In this document: positions 1 to 9,110 of the stretch, piece after piece
How positions within the stretch are numbered: position 1 is the stretch's first letter
Layout of the letters: every line of letters begins with the position of its first letter
Assembly (NCBI GenBank): GCA_963813555.1
Contig: CAWEZX010000012.1
Coordinates: forward strand, 124,001-188,000
Source: Roseiarcus sp963813555
GTDB taxonomy: Bacteria; Pseudomonadota; Alphaproteobacteria; Rhizobiales; Beijerinckiaceae
DNA length: 64,000 nucleotides
Direction: 5' to 3'
Made by a program: the position numbers and the translations under genes
The notes under the pieces: model-generated
Database searches by the model: none
What the model saw: the letters and a program-made list of their open reading frames with translations, nothing else
What the model was told of the DNA's origin: nothing

Positions 1-911
1 GTCTGGACCACGTCGATCGCCACCACCAGCAGGCTGCCCGTCGCCACCGCCGCCTGCGCGTTGTAGCTTTGTTCGAAACCGCCGCCGGCCGCCGGCATGA
101 TGCGGGAGTCCTCATCGGTCAGATTGACCTGATCGCTCGGTCGCGGTCCTTCGGCCGCAGGTTGCGGCGGCTTGCCGCCCGGCTTCTTTCCCGTCGCCGC
201 GGCCTTGGCCTCGCGCGCCGCCATTTTGGCCTCGTGCTCCGCCATCTCGCGCGCATGACGCTCCTTGGCCCGAGCCTCGATCTTCGCCCGCGCTTCGGCG
301 ATCTTACGAAGACGCTCCTCGCGCCGCGCCAGTTCGTCCGGTATCGACATGCCGTCGGGAACGTCGGCCGCGTCAGCCGCTTCGGCTTTGGTCATCAGAT
401 CGGCGACCTCGGCCTTCAATTGCGCCTCGATCTTGCCTGCGTGTTCATGGGAAAGCGCGCTGTGCCGGCTTGCGTTGGCATGGATCTTCGTCCCGTCCAG
501 GCCGATCGTCCCCATCTCCAGCACCCCCATCTCGCGGGCGAGTTGAAGAACGTCCACGAACAGCTTCTCGATCTCTTTCAAGAAGCGCCGCCGAAACGTC
601 GCGATCGTGTCGTGGTCGGGATGATCGTTCGCGGCGATGAAACGAAACGCCACCGAGTTGTAGGTCGCCCGCTCCAGCTTGCGGCTGGAGAACACCCCCG
701 TCGCATAGCCGTAAACCAGAAGCCCCAACACCATCCTGGGATGATACGAAGCCGAACCCGAGCCCCGATAGTCCCGGCTCATCCTGCCGAGATCCAGCCC
801 GTCGACCACTTCGACAATGAACCGAGCCAGATGTTTCTCCGGCAGCCACTCGTCAACCGAAGGCGGAAGCAGATATCCCGTCTCTCGGTCGATCGTACGA
901 AAATTGTCCAT
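1..911 (-). CDS. IS1182-family DDE transposase, C-terminus outside window
   Basis: This is the N-terminal two thirds of the transposase that is complete at 61740-63098. It opens with a DUF772-like N-terminal domain (motif VDEWLPEKHLARFIVEVVDG, followed by the RLVYG-like GLLVYGYATG) and continues into the DDE domain, where the first Asp lies in IGLDGTKIHANA. The ATG at 911 is preferred; a TTG at 932 is also in frame and preceded by a GAAGG-poor leader. No frameshift is visible, so the copy may be active. The reading frame runs off the left edge. Confidence 0.9.
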   Translation of the reverse strand, partial: MDNFRTIDRETGYLLPPSVDEWLPEKHLARFIVEVVDGLDLGRMSRDYRGSGSASYHPRMVLGLLVYGYATGVFSSRKLERATYNSVAFRFIAANDHPDHDTIATFRRRFLKEIEKLFVDVLQLAREMGVLEMGTIGLDGTKIHANASRHSALSHEHAGKIEAQLKAEVADLMTKAEAADAADVPDGMSIPDELARREERLRKIAEARAKIEARAKERHAREMAEHEAKMAAREAKAAATGKKPGGKPPQPAAEGPRPSDQVNLTDEDSRIMPAAGGGFEQSYNAQAAVATGSLLVVAIDVVQ

Positions 912-1016
912 CTGACCCGGTTCGTGGCGCAAGGAGAATCAACGCCGTCATTGTACCTCGCCAAACACCGCAGGTCCTTCCAGAACCCACGTCGTTCATT
1001 TAAGTCCGACAGGCTG
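1..1016 (-). mobile_element. IS1182-family insertion sequence, copy 1, cut by window edge
   Basis: This is the same element as the one at 61635-63267, in opposite orientation. Positions 1-1016 align without gaps to 61635-62650 of that copy, and I found only three base differences (81, 114 and 798). The inner end carries the 14-bp terminal inverted repeat CAGCCTGTCGGACT (complement, ending at 1016). It is followed by CTAG at 1017-1020, which matches the four-base flank of the other copy. The outer end lies beyond the window, so the full length and far flank cannot be seen. Confidence 0.93.
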
Positions 1017-1100
1017 CTAGGCGGCCCGGACGCGCCGCGAGCTTCAATCACCTGGAAATAGCGCGCATAGTCCAGGCCCGGCGTCAGCCCGGGCTAATTC

Positions 1101-1130
1101 GCGCGTCAACCCGCGGCAGGGTTGACGCGC
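1101..1130 (-). terminator. Hairpin downstream of the SixA-like gene
   Basis: A perfect 12-bp inverted repeat, GCGCGTCAACCC and its complement, encloses a 6-base loop. It lies 6 bp beyond the stop codon of the minus-strand gene at 1137. There is no obvious T run after it, so it may act as an mRNA-stabilising or Rho-assisted structure and not as a classical intrinsic terminator. Confidence 0.6.
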
Positions 1131-1136
1131 ACGGGG

Positions 1137-1664
1137 CTAATCCGCGTCCGCCTCGAGTTCCGCGGGCGTAAGGTAAAGCGCCAACATCGCCGAATTGAGC
1201 TCGACCTCCTCCCAGCGCCGGATGGCGAAGTCCAAAACTGCAACCGCGCCGGTCGGATATTTCGCGGAAAGGCGGCTCACTGCCGGCTCAGCGCCTGAGC
1301 CCGTCAGCGCGGTCGCCAGTTCGCCAAGCCCCGGATTGTGGCCGACCAGTCCCACGCGCTTGTGCGCGTCGGCGAGCGCGCGCGAACGGTCGAGAAGCGT
1401 CGTGAGGCTCGCGTCGTAAAGCCCGGCGTCTTCTTCCAGCTCGACTTTGCCGTGCCAAGCGGCGGCCAAAATTTCGGCCGTCTGCTTCGCGCGCGCCGCG
1501 CCGGAATGGATGAGGAGCTCGGGAAGAATACGGCGGGCAGCCAGCGCCTTGGCCATCCGCTTCGCGTCGACGCGGCCGCGCTCGGTCAGCTTGCGCGTGT
1601 AATCCTCGCGCCCCACGGAGGACGGCTCAGCCTTGGCGTGACGAACGAGAAACAATCTTCGCAT
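1137..1664 (-). CDS. SixA-like histidine phosphatase
   Basis: This is a 175-aa cytoplasmic member of the histidine phosphatase superfamily (phosphoglycerate mutase-like fold). The catalytic RHAKA motif sits at residues 8-12, which places the phospho-accepting His near position 9. A GAARAKQTA stretch near residue 58 and VGHNPGL near residue 107 supply the second His and phosphate-binding residues. Length and motifs match the SixA/YaeU-like group, which removes phosphate from histidine on phosphorelay HPt domains or from other small phosphoesters. The physiological substrate cannot be read from the sequence. The gene stands alone, with a strong hairpin after its stop. Confidence 0.85.
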   Translation of the reverse strand: MRRLFLVRHAKAEPSSVGREDYTRKLTERGRVDAKRMAKALAARRILPELLIHSGAARAKQTAEILAAAWHGKVELEEDAGLYDASLTTLLDRSRALADAHKRVGLVGHNPGLGELATALTGSGAEPAVSRLSAKYPTGAVAVLDFAIRRWEEVELNSAMLALYLTPAELEADAD

Positions 1665-1685
1665 GCGCGAAGATTGCGCAAGCGC

Positions 1686-1796
1686 TCAAGTCTTGGCAAG
1701 CGGCGCCGGGCGACGACGGGTTCCGCGCGTGATCTCGACGTTCTTTCGGGCAATGACCTTGACGGCGGCGCCGATCACGTCGGCCGAACGCTTCTC
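1686..1796 (-). pseudogene. Relic of a small conserved Hyphomicrobiales protein
   Basis: Reading leftwards from about 1796, an open stretch encodes NGEKRSADVIGAAVKVIA and then degenerate residues to a TGA at 1686-1688. I recognise the GEKRxADVIGxAVKV pattern from small basic proteins common in Hyphomicrobiales. There is no ATG in frame: an in-frame TGA lies a few codons upstream. The characteristic tail of the family is missing. It starts just after the stop of the 80-aa ORF at 1801-2043. Best read as a decayed fragment; recognition is from memory and needs a search. Confidence 0.3.
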
Positions 1797-1800
1797 GCCG

Positions 1801-2043
1801 TTAGGGCTTGTGTTTCTCCTTCAGGAATTCCTGAAAGGATTCCTTAGCCGGCGGCGGCACATTGGCGGCTATGAACTCGTCAACCGACCAAGTCTGTAAA
1901 AGCTTCACCTGCGGGGCGCCGGGTGAACGCGCGTTCGGCGTAACGCGCTCACAAACGACCAACTCACCGTCCAAACGATACCGCTCATAAGCCAGCGCGC
2001 GCTTACTTCGCGACTTGTAGAAAATGCCCGGGCCAAGTGTCAC
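1801..2043 (-). CDS. Small hypothetical protein, 80 aa
   Basis: I do not recognise this protein. It is hydrophilic, has no transmembrane segment or cysteine pair, is rich in Lys/Arg near the N-terminus (KSRSKRALAYERYR) and ends in a charged helix (KESFQEFLKEKHKP). Codon use resembles the neighbours, which supports it being a real gene. The start at 2043 is an ATG. It lies between the FAD monooxygenase and the SixA-like gene, all on the minus strand, with gaps of about 110 and 140 bp, so co-transcription is possible but not evident. Confidence 0.45.
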   Translation of the reverse strand: MTLGPGIFYKSRSKRALAYERYRLDGELVVCERVTPNARSPGAPQVKLLQTWSVDEFIAANVPPPAKESFQEFLKEKHKP

Positions 2044-2151
2044 AGCCGTCCGTTCCTGTGCTTCATGCTATACATATCACCGGACGGGGCGCTGGGCGAG
2101 CGCTGGTCAATCGCCTCAAATTTTTAAACCGAGAAACGCCCGCAGGACAAT

Positions 2152-3369
2152 TTATGCCGCGGCTCGGGCAAGCGCCGGCCAAGCATAATCGGGAAGCTTG
2201 AGGGTATCGGTGATGTCTCGGCTCAATGCGAGCTTCGCCACGCCCGGAATGGCGCACGCCCAAATCACCTGATTGCGCAGGAACAGTCCAAAGCGGGTCC
2301 TCGGCGCAAAGGCGGCGGAGAAACGCTCGGCGCCCTTCTGCTTTGCGTCGATGAACGCGCGCAGCAGCGTCTCGTAGCGATTGAACGCTTCGTCGTGCTG
2401 TCCGGCGTCTTTGGCGAGCTCGCCGGCGAGCGTGTACGCCGCGGCCATTGCAAGGGCCGAGCCTTGGCCAGCCATCAGGGAAACGCAAAACGCGGCGTCT
2501 CCGACCAGCGTCACCCGGCCCCGTGACCAGGAAGGCATTTTGATTTGCGCGACCTGGTCGAAATAGAGGTCGGGCGCGCGCTCGAGACTCGCCAGAATTT
2601 GCCCGCACTCCCACCCTCCGCCGCCGAATCGGCGGCTAAGCGTCGCCTTTTGCGCCGCGAGGTCAGGCGTCGTCGGCGAAGAATCGTCATCGTGGATGAA
2701 AACGAACAGGATGAGCGACCGGTCATCACAAAGGGTGAAGCGCGCCGCCATCCGCCCAGGCTCGCTGTAGATGACATAGACGTCCTCGTCGCGCGGGCGA
2801 TAATGTCGCGTCTCGAAGGCCGCCACGACATAGCCGAGATCCTTTTCAAACTGCTGCTGCGGCCCGAACGCGAGCCTGCGTACATTCGAATGCAGGCCGT
2901 CGGCGCCGACGACGAGGTCAAACGGGCGCGTGTTGGCGCGTCTGAATTTCACCTGCATGTGGTCGGGGCGTTCTTCCAGGCCGACGATCTCGTCGCCAAA
3001 CAAGACTTCCGTCTGTCCGCGTACCGTTTCGAACAGGAGCCGGGAAAGATCGGCGCGCGCCAGCGTGATGAATCGCCCGCCGGTCAACTCGCGGAAAACG
3101 CGGGTCCCGAAGCCCGTTATGCGTTCGCCGCGAGCGTCGACAATCCGCATCTCGCGCATGCGATAGCCGACGCGATCGAGGTCGCTCGCGAGCCCCATGC
3201 GCTCGGCGATGTCGTAGCCTAGACCCCAGAAGTCGATCACGTATCCGCCGTCGCGCAAGCCCGGCGATTGCTCGACAATCGTGGTCTTGAACCCGGCCGC
3301 GTTGAGCCAGAAGGCAAGCGTCGGCCCGGCGATCCCGGCGCCTGAGATGAGAACGGACTTGGCGCACAT
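2152..3369 (-). CDS. FAD-dependent monooxygenase (PHBH/TetX-like)
   Basis: This is a 405-aa flavoprotein of the aromatic hydroxylase superfamily. The Rossmann dinucleotide-binding motif GAGIAGPTLAFWL is at residues 10-22. A DG-type motif (VVGADGLHSNVRR) lies near residue 155, and the second FAD-binding motif VGDAAFCVSLMAGQGSALAM near residue 290. These proteins use NAD(P)H and O2 to hydroxylate organic substrates; the substrate here is unknown. Best similarity in layout is to the TetX-like and salicylate/antibiotic-modifying FAD-binding-domain proteins. It is monocistronic, with its own gap before the MoxR gene upstream. Confidence 0.85.
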   Translation of the reverse strand: MCAKSVLISGAGIAGPTLAFWLNAAGFKTTIVEQSPGLRDGGYVIDFWGLGYDIAERMGLASDLDRVGYRMREMRIVDARGERITGFGTRVFRELTGGRFITLARADLSRLLFETVRGQTEVLFGDEIVGLEERPDHMQVKFRRANTRPFDLVVGADGLHSNVRRLAFGPQQQFEKDLGYVVAAFETRHYRPRDEDVYVIYSEPGRMAARFTLCDDRSLILFVFIHDDDSSPTTPDLAAQKATLSRRFGGGGWECGQILASLERAPDLYFDQVAQIKMPSWSRGRVTLVGDAAFCVSLMAGQGSALAMAAAYTLAGELAKDAGQHDEAFNRYETLLRAFIDAKQKGAERFSAAFAPRTRFGLFLRNQVIWACAIPGVAKLALSRDITDTLKLPDYAWPALARAAA

Positions 3370-3439
3370 GCCAGCGCCTTACTGGAGCGAGCCGGCGGAA
3401 CTATGATCGTATCAAGAGGAAGAACGGAAGCGTCGCTCC

Positions 3440-4291
3440 CTATCGTTCCCGGCGGCTCAAGAAGGCAAGCTTCTCGAACAGGTGCACGTCCTGCTCGTTC
3501 TTGAGCAGCGCGCCGTGCAGCGGCGGGATCAGTTTCTTGGCGTCGCGCTCGCGCAGCGTCTCGGGCGCAATGTCCTCGTTCAAGAGAAGCTTGAGCCAGT
3601 CGAGCAGCTCCGAAGTGGTCGGCTTCTTTTTCAGTCCCGGCGTCTCGCGCAGCGTGAAGAACGACCGCATGGCCTCGTCGACCAGCCGCGGCTTGATCGA
3701 CGGATAGTGCAATTCGACGATTCTGCGCATCGTCTCGGCGTCGGGAAAGCGGATGTAGTGAAAGAAGCAGCGGCGCAAGAAAGCGTCCGGCAGCTCCTTC
3801 TCATTGTTGGAGGTGATGATGACGATGGGCCGCAACCGCGCCCGCACGGTCGCTCCAGTCTCATAGACGTGAAACTCCATCTGATCGAGTTCGAGCAGAA
3901 GGTCATTGGGGAATTCGATGTCCGCCTTATCGATCTCGTCGATCAGCAGCACCGGGCGAACGGGCGAAACGAAGGCCTCCCACAGCTTGCCACGCCGAAT
4001 ATAGTTGGCGATGTCGGACACTCGAGGATCGCCGAGCTGCGAATCGCGCAGTCGCGAGACGGCGTCATATTCGTACAGGCCTTGCTGGGCGCGTGTGGTC
4101 GATTTGACGTACCAGGCGATAAAGGGGGCGCCGAGCGCGCCAGCGATCTCCTGCGCCAGCAGCGTCTTGCCGGTGCCGGGTTCGCCCTTGACCAAGAGCG
4201 GACGCTCGAGCGCGATTGCGGCGTTGACGGCGGCCTTCAGTTCCTCGCCCGCCACATAGGTGGCGGCGCCTTCAAAGCGCATCGACTTCAT
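3440..4291 (-). CDS. MoxR-type AAA+ ATPase
   Basis: This 283-aa AAA+ ATPase has Walker A GEPGTGKT near residue 36 and Walker B VLLIDEIDKADIEF near residue 112. An ASN-type sensor 1 (IVIITSNNEKELPDAF) lies near residue 155. This is the MoxR group that acts as a chaperone with a von Willebrand factor A partner to assemble metal cofactors or complexes. The expected partner, a CoxE-like VWA protein, is present on the same strand at 9567-10742 but separated by cckA, dksA and other genes, unlike the usual adjacent arrangement. The ATG at 4291 is followed at once by the conserved N-terminus. Confidence 0.9.
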   Translation of the reverse strand: MKSMRFEGAATYVAGEELKAAVNAAIALERPLLVKGEPGTGKTLLAQEIAGALGAPFIAWYVKSTTRAQQGLYEYDAVSRLRDSQLGDPRVSDIANYIRRGKLWEAFVSPVRPVLLIDEIDKADIEFPNDLLLELDQMEFHVYETGATVRARLRPIVIITSNNEKELPDAFLRRCFFHYIRFPDAETMRRIVELHYPSIKPRLVDEAMRSFFTLRETPGLKKKPTTSELLDWLKLLLNEDIAPETLRERDAKKLIPPLHGALLKNEQDVHLFEKLAFLSRRER

Positions 4292-4328
4292 GCTCCAGGG
4301 TTAGGCTTCGCGAGGCGAGAGGGGCTCG

Positions 4329-6844
4329 TCAATTCATGAGGCCCTTGACGGTCTCGATGAGCTGCTTGAGCGAAAAAGGCTTGGGCAAGAACACGAAGTC
4401 CTGACCCTCCGGGAGATTGCGCGCGAAGGCGTCATCGGCATAGCCGGAGACGAACACGACCTTGGCGGACAATCCGCGTTTGCGCAGCTCGGTCAGCATG
4501 GTCGGCCCGTCCATTTCGGGCATGATAACGTCCGAAACGATGAGGTCGATCGGCTCGCTTGCTGTCTCGACGACGCGCAAGGCGTCAAGTCCGGTCTCCG
4601 CCTGCAGCACGGTGTAGCCGCGCGATGCGAGCGCGCGCGCGGCGAAAGCGCGCACCGCCTCTTCGTCCTCGACCAGCAGGATCGCGCCCCGGCCGGTCAG
4701 ATCCGCCGCGGGTTTGGCGACCTCCGTCTTGACTGGCTCCTCGACCTCATCGCCCAGGCGCCGGGGAAGCAGAATGCGAAACGTCGCGCCTGCGCCCGGC
4801 TCGCTGTCGCAGAACACATACCCGCCCGTCTGCTTGATGATGCCATAGACCATCGACAACCCGAGGCCGGTGCCCTTGCCGACATCCTTGGTGGTGAAGA
4901 ACGGCTCGAAGATCTTTGCCCGGACCTCGGGCGCAATGCCGTGCCCAGTGTCTTCGACCTCGACCAGCACATAATCCGCCGGGGCGACATCCACCTCTTC
5001 CGTCCGCCGCATTCGGAGGCCGGAGAGTTGCGCGTGCGTAACGTGATCTTGCCGCCGTCGTGGATGGCGTCGCGCGCATTGACGACGAGATTGACGATCA
5101 CCTGCTCGAACTGGTTGAGGTCGGCTTTCACCTCCCACAGGTCGCGCCCGTACACGACGTCGAGTTGGATCGTTTCGCCGACCAGCCGGCGCAGCAGCAT
5201 CTGCAATTCCGATAGCACGTCGTTGAGCTGGAGCGTCTGGGGACGGAGCGTCTGACGGCGCGAAAAGGCGAGCAATTGCCGGACCAGCCCGGCCGCGCGA
5301 TTGGCGTTCTGCTTGATCTGCATGATGTCCTGGAAGGACGGATCGGTCGGGCGGTGATTGGCGAGCAGGAGATCGGAATAACCAATGATCGCGGTCAGCA
5401 CGTTGTTGAAGTCGTGCGCGACGCCGCCGGCAAGCTGGCCGATGGCCTGCATCTTCTGGCTTTGCACGAGGTTCTCTTGCAGGGTGCGCTGCTCGGTGGT
5501 ATCGAGCGCGAAGATGGTCGCGCTCGCGCCCTCGTCGCTGCGCGGATCGGCGGCCGAGACGAACAGTCGCGCCGAGCGGACGGCGCCCGTCCCCTCCAGC
5601 AAGACGTCGAGGGGCGCGATCTCTCCCTTGCCCTGGGCGGCGGCCTCAATCGATGCGCTCAAGGGGGCGCGATCGCGCCCGGCGACAAGGTCAAAAATCG
5701 ATAGCCGCCCCTTGGCGGCTTCGCTCTTGGACGCGGCCTGGGCGAGGCGCGCAAACGCGGCGTTGGGACGCAACACTGCGCCTGCGGCGTCCACGGCCGC
5801 GATCGCCACCGGGGTCGAATTGAAAATGCGGGCGAAGCGCACCTCCGCCGCGCGCAGGTCTTCGCCTTTGATGTCGCCAGGCGCGCGATTGATCACCAGC
5901 GAGCGGGACGGGCCCGGGGTCCCATCGCCAGAAAAGGCGACTTTGTGGAGGATGCGCGCAGGCAGCAGCCGGCCCTGGCGCGGCTTGAGGTCGACATCGA
6001 ATTGCTGCGTCGTCACGTCGCCTGGCGGACCGGACATGATGGCGAGCATCGCGCCGCCGTCTCCGGCGACGATGTCGTCGATCTTGAGCCGGCCGACGCT
6101 GAACTGGGCGAGATCATAGTCGAGCCAGCCAGCCAGGGTAGCGTTCATATGCGCGATCGCGCCGTCGGGTTCGGCAGAGAAAAAGCCAGCCGGTGCGTGG
6201 TCGAGATAATCAATCGCGTGCTGAAGGTCCTGGAAAAAGGTTTCATGCCGGTCGTGGTCGCGCGTCTCGTCCGAGACCGTCCACACCATCAGGCCGTTCC
6301 TCGCGAGGCCCTCCAGCGGACGAACACGAATGCGATACCAGGCGACCTCGCCCTGGCCGCTCGGTGGCGGCGAGAGACGAAGCTCCTCGCTCGCCCGCCC
6401 GCCGGATTTCGCCGCCTGCGACAGGCGATAAACAGATTCCGAGACGTCCGGCGAGCCGGTGAACAGGCGTTCGACCGGGCGCAGTTCGCTTGCCGCGGGC
6501 GCGCCTGAAAGTGCACGATAGGCATCGTTGGCGTAGACGATTCGGGATTCACGGTTGGTGACGAGGACGCCGTCCGGATTGGAGTCGGCGATCGCCCTGG
6601 TGGTGTCGAAGCGCGCCGCTCGAGTCGGAACTTGCAACATGCCGAAGGCGTACAGCAGCAATCCGAAAGCGCCGCAGACGGCGAGGATGACGATCATCCA
6701 GGTCATTAACGTCGCGCCGATGGCGCTCGGCGCAAGCCACAAGGCCAGAAGCGCGCCGGCTAGACACACGAGCAAAATCGCCAGCGCGACCGGATTGACC
6801 GTTCGTTCGATTTTATCCACCGGTGGAGGCGGCGGAGATTTCAT
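4329..6844 (-). CDS. cckA: CckA hybrid histidine kinase (frameshift suspected artefact)
   Basis: This is the cell-cycle phosphorelay kinase that signals through ChpT to CtrA at the inner membrane. Two transmembrane segments occupy residues 17-35 and 43-70, followed by PAS-like regions. HisKA carries the phospho-accepting His in GGVAHDFNNVLTAI, the ATPase domain has NLVVNARDAI and GTGLGLSMVYGI, and the C-terminal receiver has phospho-Asp in IVSDVIMPEMDGP. It ends with the typical FLPKPFSLKQLIETVKG. The reading frame breaks between 4995 and 5029. Adding one base at 5010/5011 (forward CCGCATTCGG to CCGCGATTCGG) recreates a GATTC site and joins the halves, giving about 838 aa. Because cckA is usually essential, a sequence error is more likely than a pseudogene. 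Confidence 0.9.
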
Positions 6845-7199
6845 TTGAGGATCAGACCCCTAAGGACATTGCGTCAGTACGGACGAACGCGAACGTGGCC
6901 CGAGTTCGATCGCCGTCAGGGTGTGCTACCATGGGCCGCACGTCCTGTCTTGACGGCCGACAGCGAACCTTGGGCGAAAGTGCGGCGAGCGCCGCAGTTT
7001 TCAACGGGATCGCATTTTGTTATGAAATGTGACAATGGGCGCGCGTCGATCGGATTCGGCGCGCGCGGGCGGCGCGCGAGGCCGGCTGATTGGGCCGCGG
7101 GCGGCCGTGCGTCACGGGGCGCAGGCTAAACCCTCGTTCGGCAGGCGAATTTAAAGAGCGGTTGGTCGGGCGCCCGGCGGCGGAAGTCTTGGATTAAGC
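6845..7199. other. Divergent intergenic region, cckA / FliO-like gene
   Basis: This 355-bp stretch separates the divergently transcribed cckA and the gene at 7200. Both promoters must lie here, but I could not assign convincing -35/-10 pairs or a CtrA box (TTAA-N7-TTAA). A small dyad (CATTT-N7-AAATG) occurs around 7012-7028. No credible coding region is visible. Confidence 0.4.
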
Positions 7200-8321
7200 A
7201 TGCAGTGGTTGAATGAGCTTCCGTTCGCGGACAGTCGGGTCCTTCAGATCGGGTTCCTTTTGGCTTGCGGCATCGCGGCCCTCATCGTCTTAGCGATCGT
7301 TTACCGGCTGGCGTTCGCGCATCGGCTGCGCGTTCCGGGCGGACGCACCCGCCAGCCGAGGCTCGGGCTGGTCGACGCTTTCAGCCTCGACGGGCAGCGG
7401 CAGCTTGTGCTTGTCCGGCGCGACAATGTCGAACATCTGGTCATGATCGGCGGGCCGAACGACGTTCTGGTCGAGTTGCAGATCAATCGCGCGGTGGCGC
7501 CGACGCGCGAAAACACCCAGACTTCGCCTCTGCTCGTGCCGAGCGCGCCTATGCGGCAGGCCCCGCTCCCTACGCAGGCGGCGGCTGAAGCGCCGGCGCC
7601 TGTGACCGCCAAGGCCCCGGTTTCGCCGCCCGCGCCCACTGCGGCGCCGGTCGTCGCGAAGGCGCCCCCGCCCCCGCCCGCCCAACCGTCCGCTCCCGCT
7701 CCCGCTCCCGCGCCCACGCCCAAACCGACGGCGCCGGAGCAGGCGCGCCGGGCCCCCCCTTCTCCTGCGGCGGCGCAACCGGCGGAGCCAGTCCGACCAG
7801 CGGCGGCGAGTTCGCCCCCGCCACGTCAAGCGGAGCCGCGTTCCACACAGCCGCGTCCGACGATGCCCCCGCCGATCATCCCCAGCAACGTCGCGGCGAA
7901 TCGGGCGACCGCCGCTCGCGCGACGGAAATGACTCCCCCGCGAGGCCCGGGCAATCCGCCGGCCCCGGCGCCCGTCACGCCCGCGCCGGCCCGCCGTCCG
8001 GACAAACCGGAGCCGGCGGTCGTGGCCGCAAAAGCCGAGCCCGCCGTCGCCCCGGCGAAGACGGCGCCACCCGCGGGGCCAACAGTGACCGTCACGCCGG
8101 CAAGCACGGTTTCCGTTGAGGCGCGGCCCGCTCCGAAGACTTCGCCCTCGTCGCCGGCGCCCGACGGGCCCCAGAAACCAGCCGACGCCCGCGCGCCGGC
8201 GGAAAAGATGAACGCCGCGTCGAGCGCCAAGCCGGCGCCCAAAGTCGACGATCCTTTCGCCGACCTCGATTCGCTCGAAGCGGAGATGGCGCGTCTGCTC
8301 GGCCGCGAAAAGCCCGACTGA
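7200..8321 (+). CDS. FliO-like membrane protein with long Pro/Ala-rich tail
   Basis: This 373-aa protein has one N-terminal transmembrane helix (about residues 16-36). A small FliO-like domain follows at about 50-95 (RLGLVDAFSLDGQRQLVLVR and the sentence-end motif LVMIGGPNDVLVE). After that come about 220 residues dominated by Pro and Ala and a short acidic C-terminus (FADLDSLEAEMARLLG). The globular part is what is usually labelled flagellar biosynthesis protein FliO, which helps assemble the export gate. No other flagellar gene is nearby, so a flagellar role is not supported by context; a general cell-envelope role is possible. The low-complexity tail probably spans the periplasm or cytoplasm as a flexible linker. 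Confidence 0.65.
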   Translation: MQWLNELPFADSRVLQIGFLLACGIAALIVLAIVYRLAFAHRLRVPGGRTRQPRLGLVDAFSLDGQRQLVLVRRDNVEHLVMIGGPNDVLVELQINRAVAPTRENTQTSPLLVPSAPMRQAPLPTQAAAEAPAPVTAKAPVSPPAPTAAPVVAKAPPPPPAQPSAPAPAPAPTPKPTAPEQARRAPPSPAAAQPAEPVRPAAASSPPPRQAEPRSTQPRPTMPPPIIPSNVAANRATAARATEMTPPRGPGNPPAPAPVTPAPARRPDKPEPAVVAAKAEPAVAPAKTAPPAGPTVTVTPASTVSVEARPAPKTSPSSPAPDGPQKPADARAPAEKMNAASSAKPAPKVDDPFADLDSLEAEMARLLGREKPD

Positions 8322-8473
8322 CCCGAGCAGCCGCTAGCTGCGGCCGGAGGCCCGATAGCCTGTCGAAGAGCGGGCGTCGATCGCGTCTGCAAGCGCGCTT
8401 TGCGGTCAACGGGCGATTACAATCGCGCGGCGACCTTACCCCGCGTAAGCCGTGTTGGCGGCGCGACAGGAAA

Positions 8474-8890
8474 TCACTCGTCGCGATAAATCCGCTCGCG
8501 CCGTTCGTGGCGCTCCTGCGCCTCGACCGACAGAGTCGCGATTGGACGCGCGTCGAGGCGCCTGAGCGAAATAGGGTCGCCGGTTTCGACGCAGTAGCCG
8601 TACGAGCCATCATCGATGCGAGCCAGCGCGGCCTCGATCTTGGAGATCAGTTTGCGTTGGCGGTCCCGGGCGCGCAGCTCGATCGCGCGATCGGTTTCCG
8701 AAGACGCGCGGTCGGCGAAGTCGGGATGGTTTTCACTTTCCTGCTGCAAGGCGGCGAGCGTATCGCGGCTCTCGGCCAGAATCGATTCGCGCCACGCGAT
8801 CAGCTTGCGGCGGAAATATTCTCGCTGGCGATCGTTCATGAACGGTTCGTCGTCCGACGGCTTATAGCTTTCAACGGACACGTCGTTCAT
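8474..8890 (-). CDS. dksA: DksA/TraR-family RNA polymerase-binding regulator
   Basis: This 138-aa DksA-type protein binds the RNA polymerase secondary channel and, with ppGpp, tunes rRNA and amino-acid promoters. A long coiled-coil region (about 20-90) is followed by the C-terminal globular segment YGYCVETGDPISLRRLDARP. Only one of the four zinc-binding cysteines remains, as is usual for alphaproteobacterial DksA, so zinc binding is unlikely. I chose the ATG at 8890 because AGGAA lies at proper spacing upstream. An ATG at 8911 and the longest start at 8953 have weaker leaders. It is convergent with the FliO-like gene. Confidence 0.88.
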   Translation of the reverse strand: MNDVSVESYKPSDDEPFMNDRQREYFRRKLIAWRESILAESRDTLAALQQESENHPDFADRASSETDRAIELRARDRQRKLISKIEAALARIDDGSYGYCVETGDPISLRRLDARPIATLSVEAQERHERRERIYRDE

Positions 8891-9110
8891 TGGCGATTCC
8901 TGTTTCCGCATGGAATTTCGCGGCCTTATAGCGACCGATCGACTAAGGAACAATGACTATCGTCGCGGGTCACGCCGCGACTGGCCGGCCAGCGCATGAG
9001 GCTAGTCGGGCAGGGCCTGGCGCTATTTGCTCCACCAAGCTTGCCAGACAAGAAAGAGCGCCTCAGATTCGAGCCTGAGGATTGGTTCCAGCGTCGAAGG
9101 AGGAATTGCC

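Noticed and set aside
6823..7129. Small plus-strand ORFs between cckA and the FliO-like gene
   Set aside because: No ribosome-binding site, Arg-rich composition and no similarity; probably chance.
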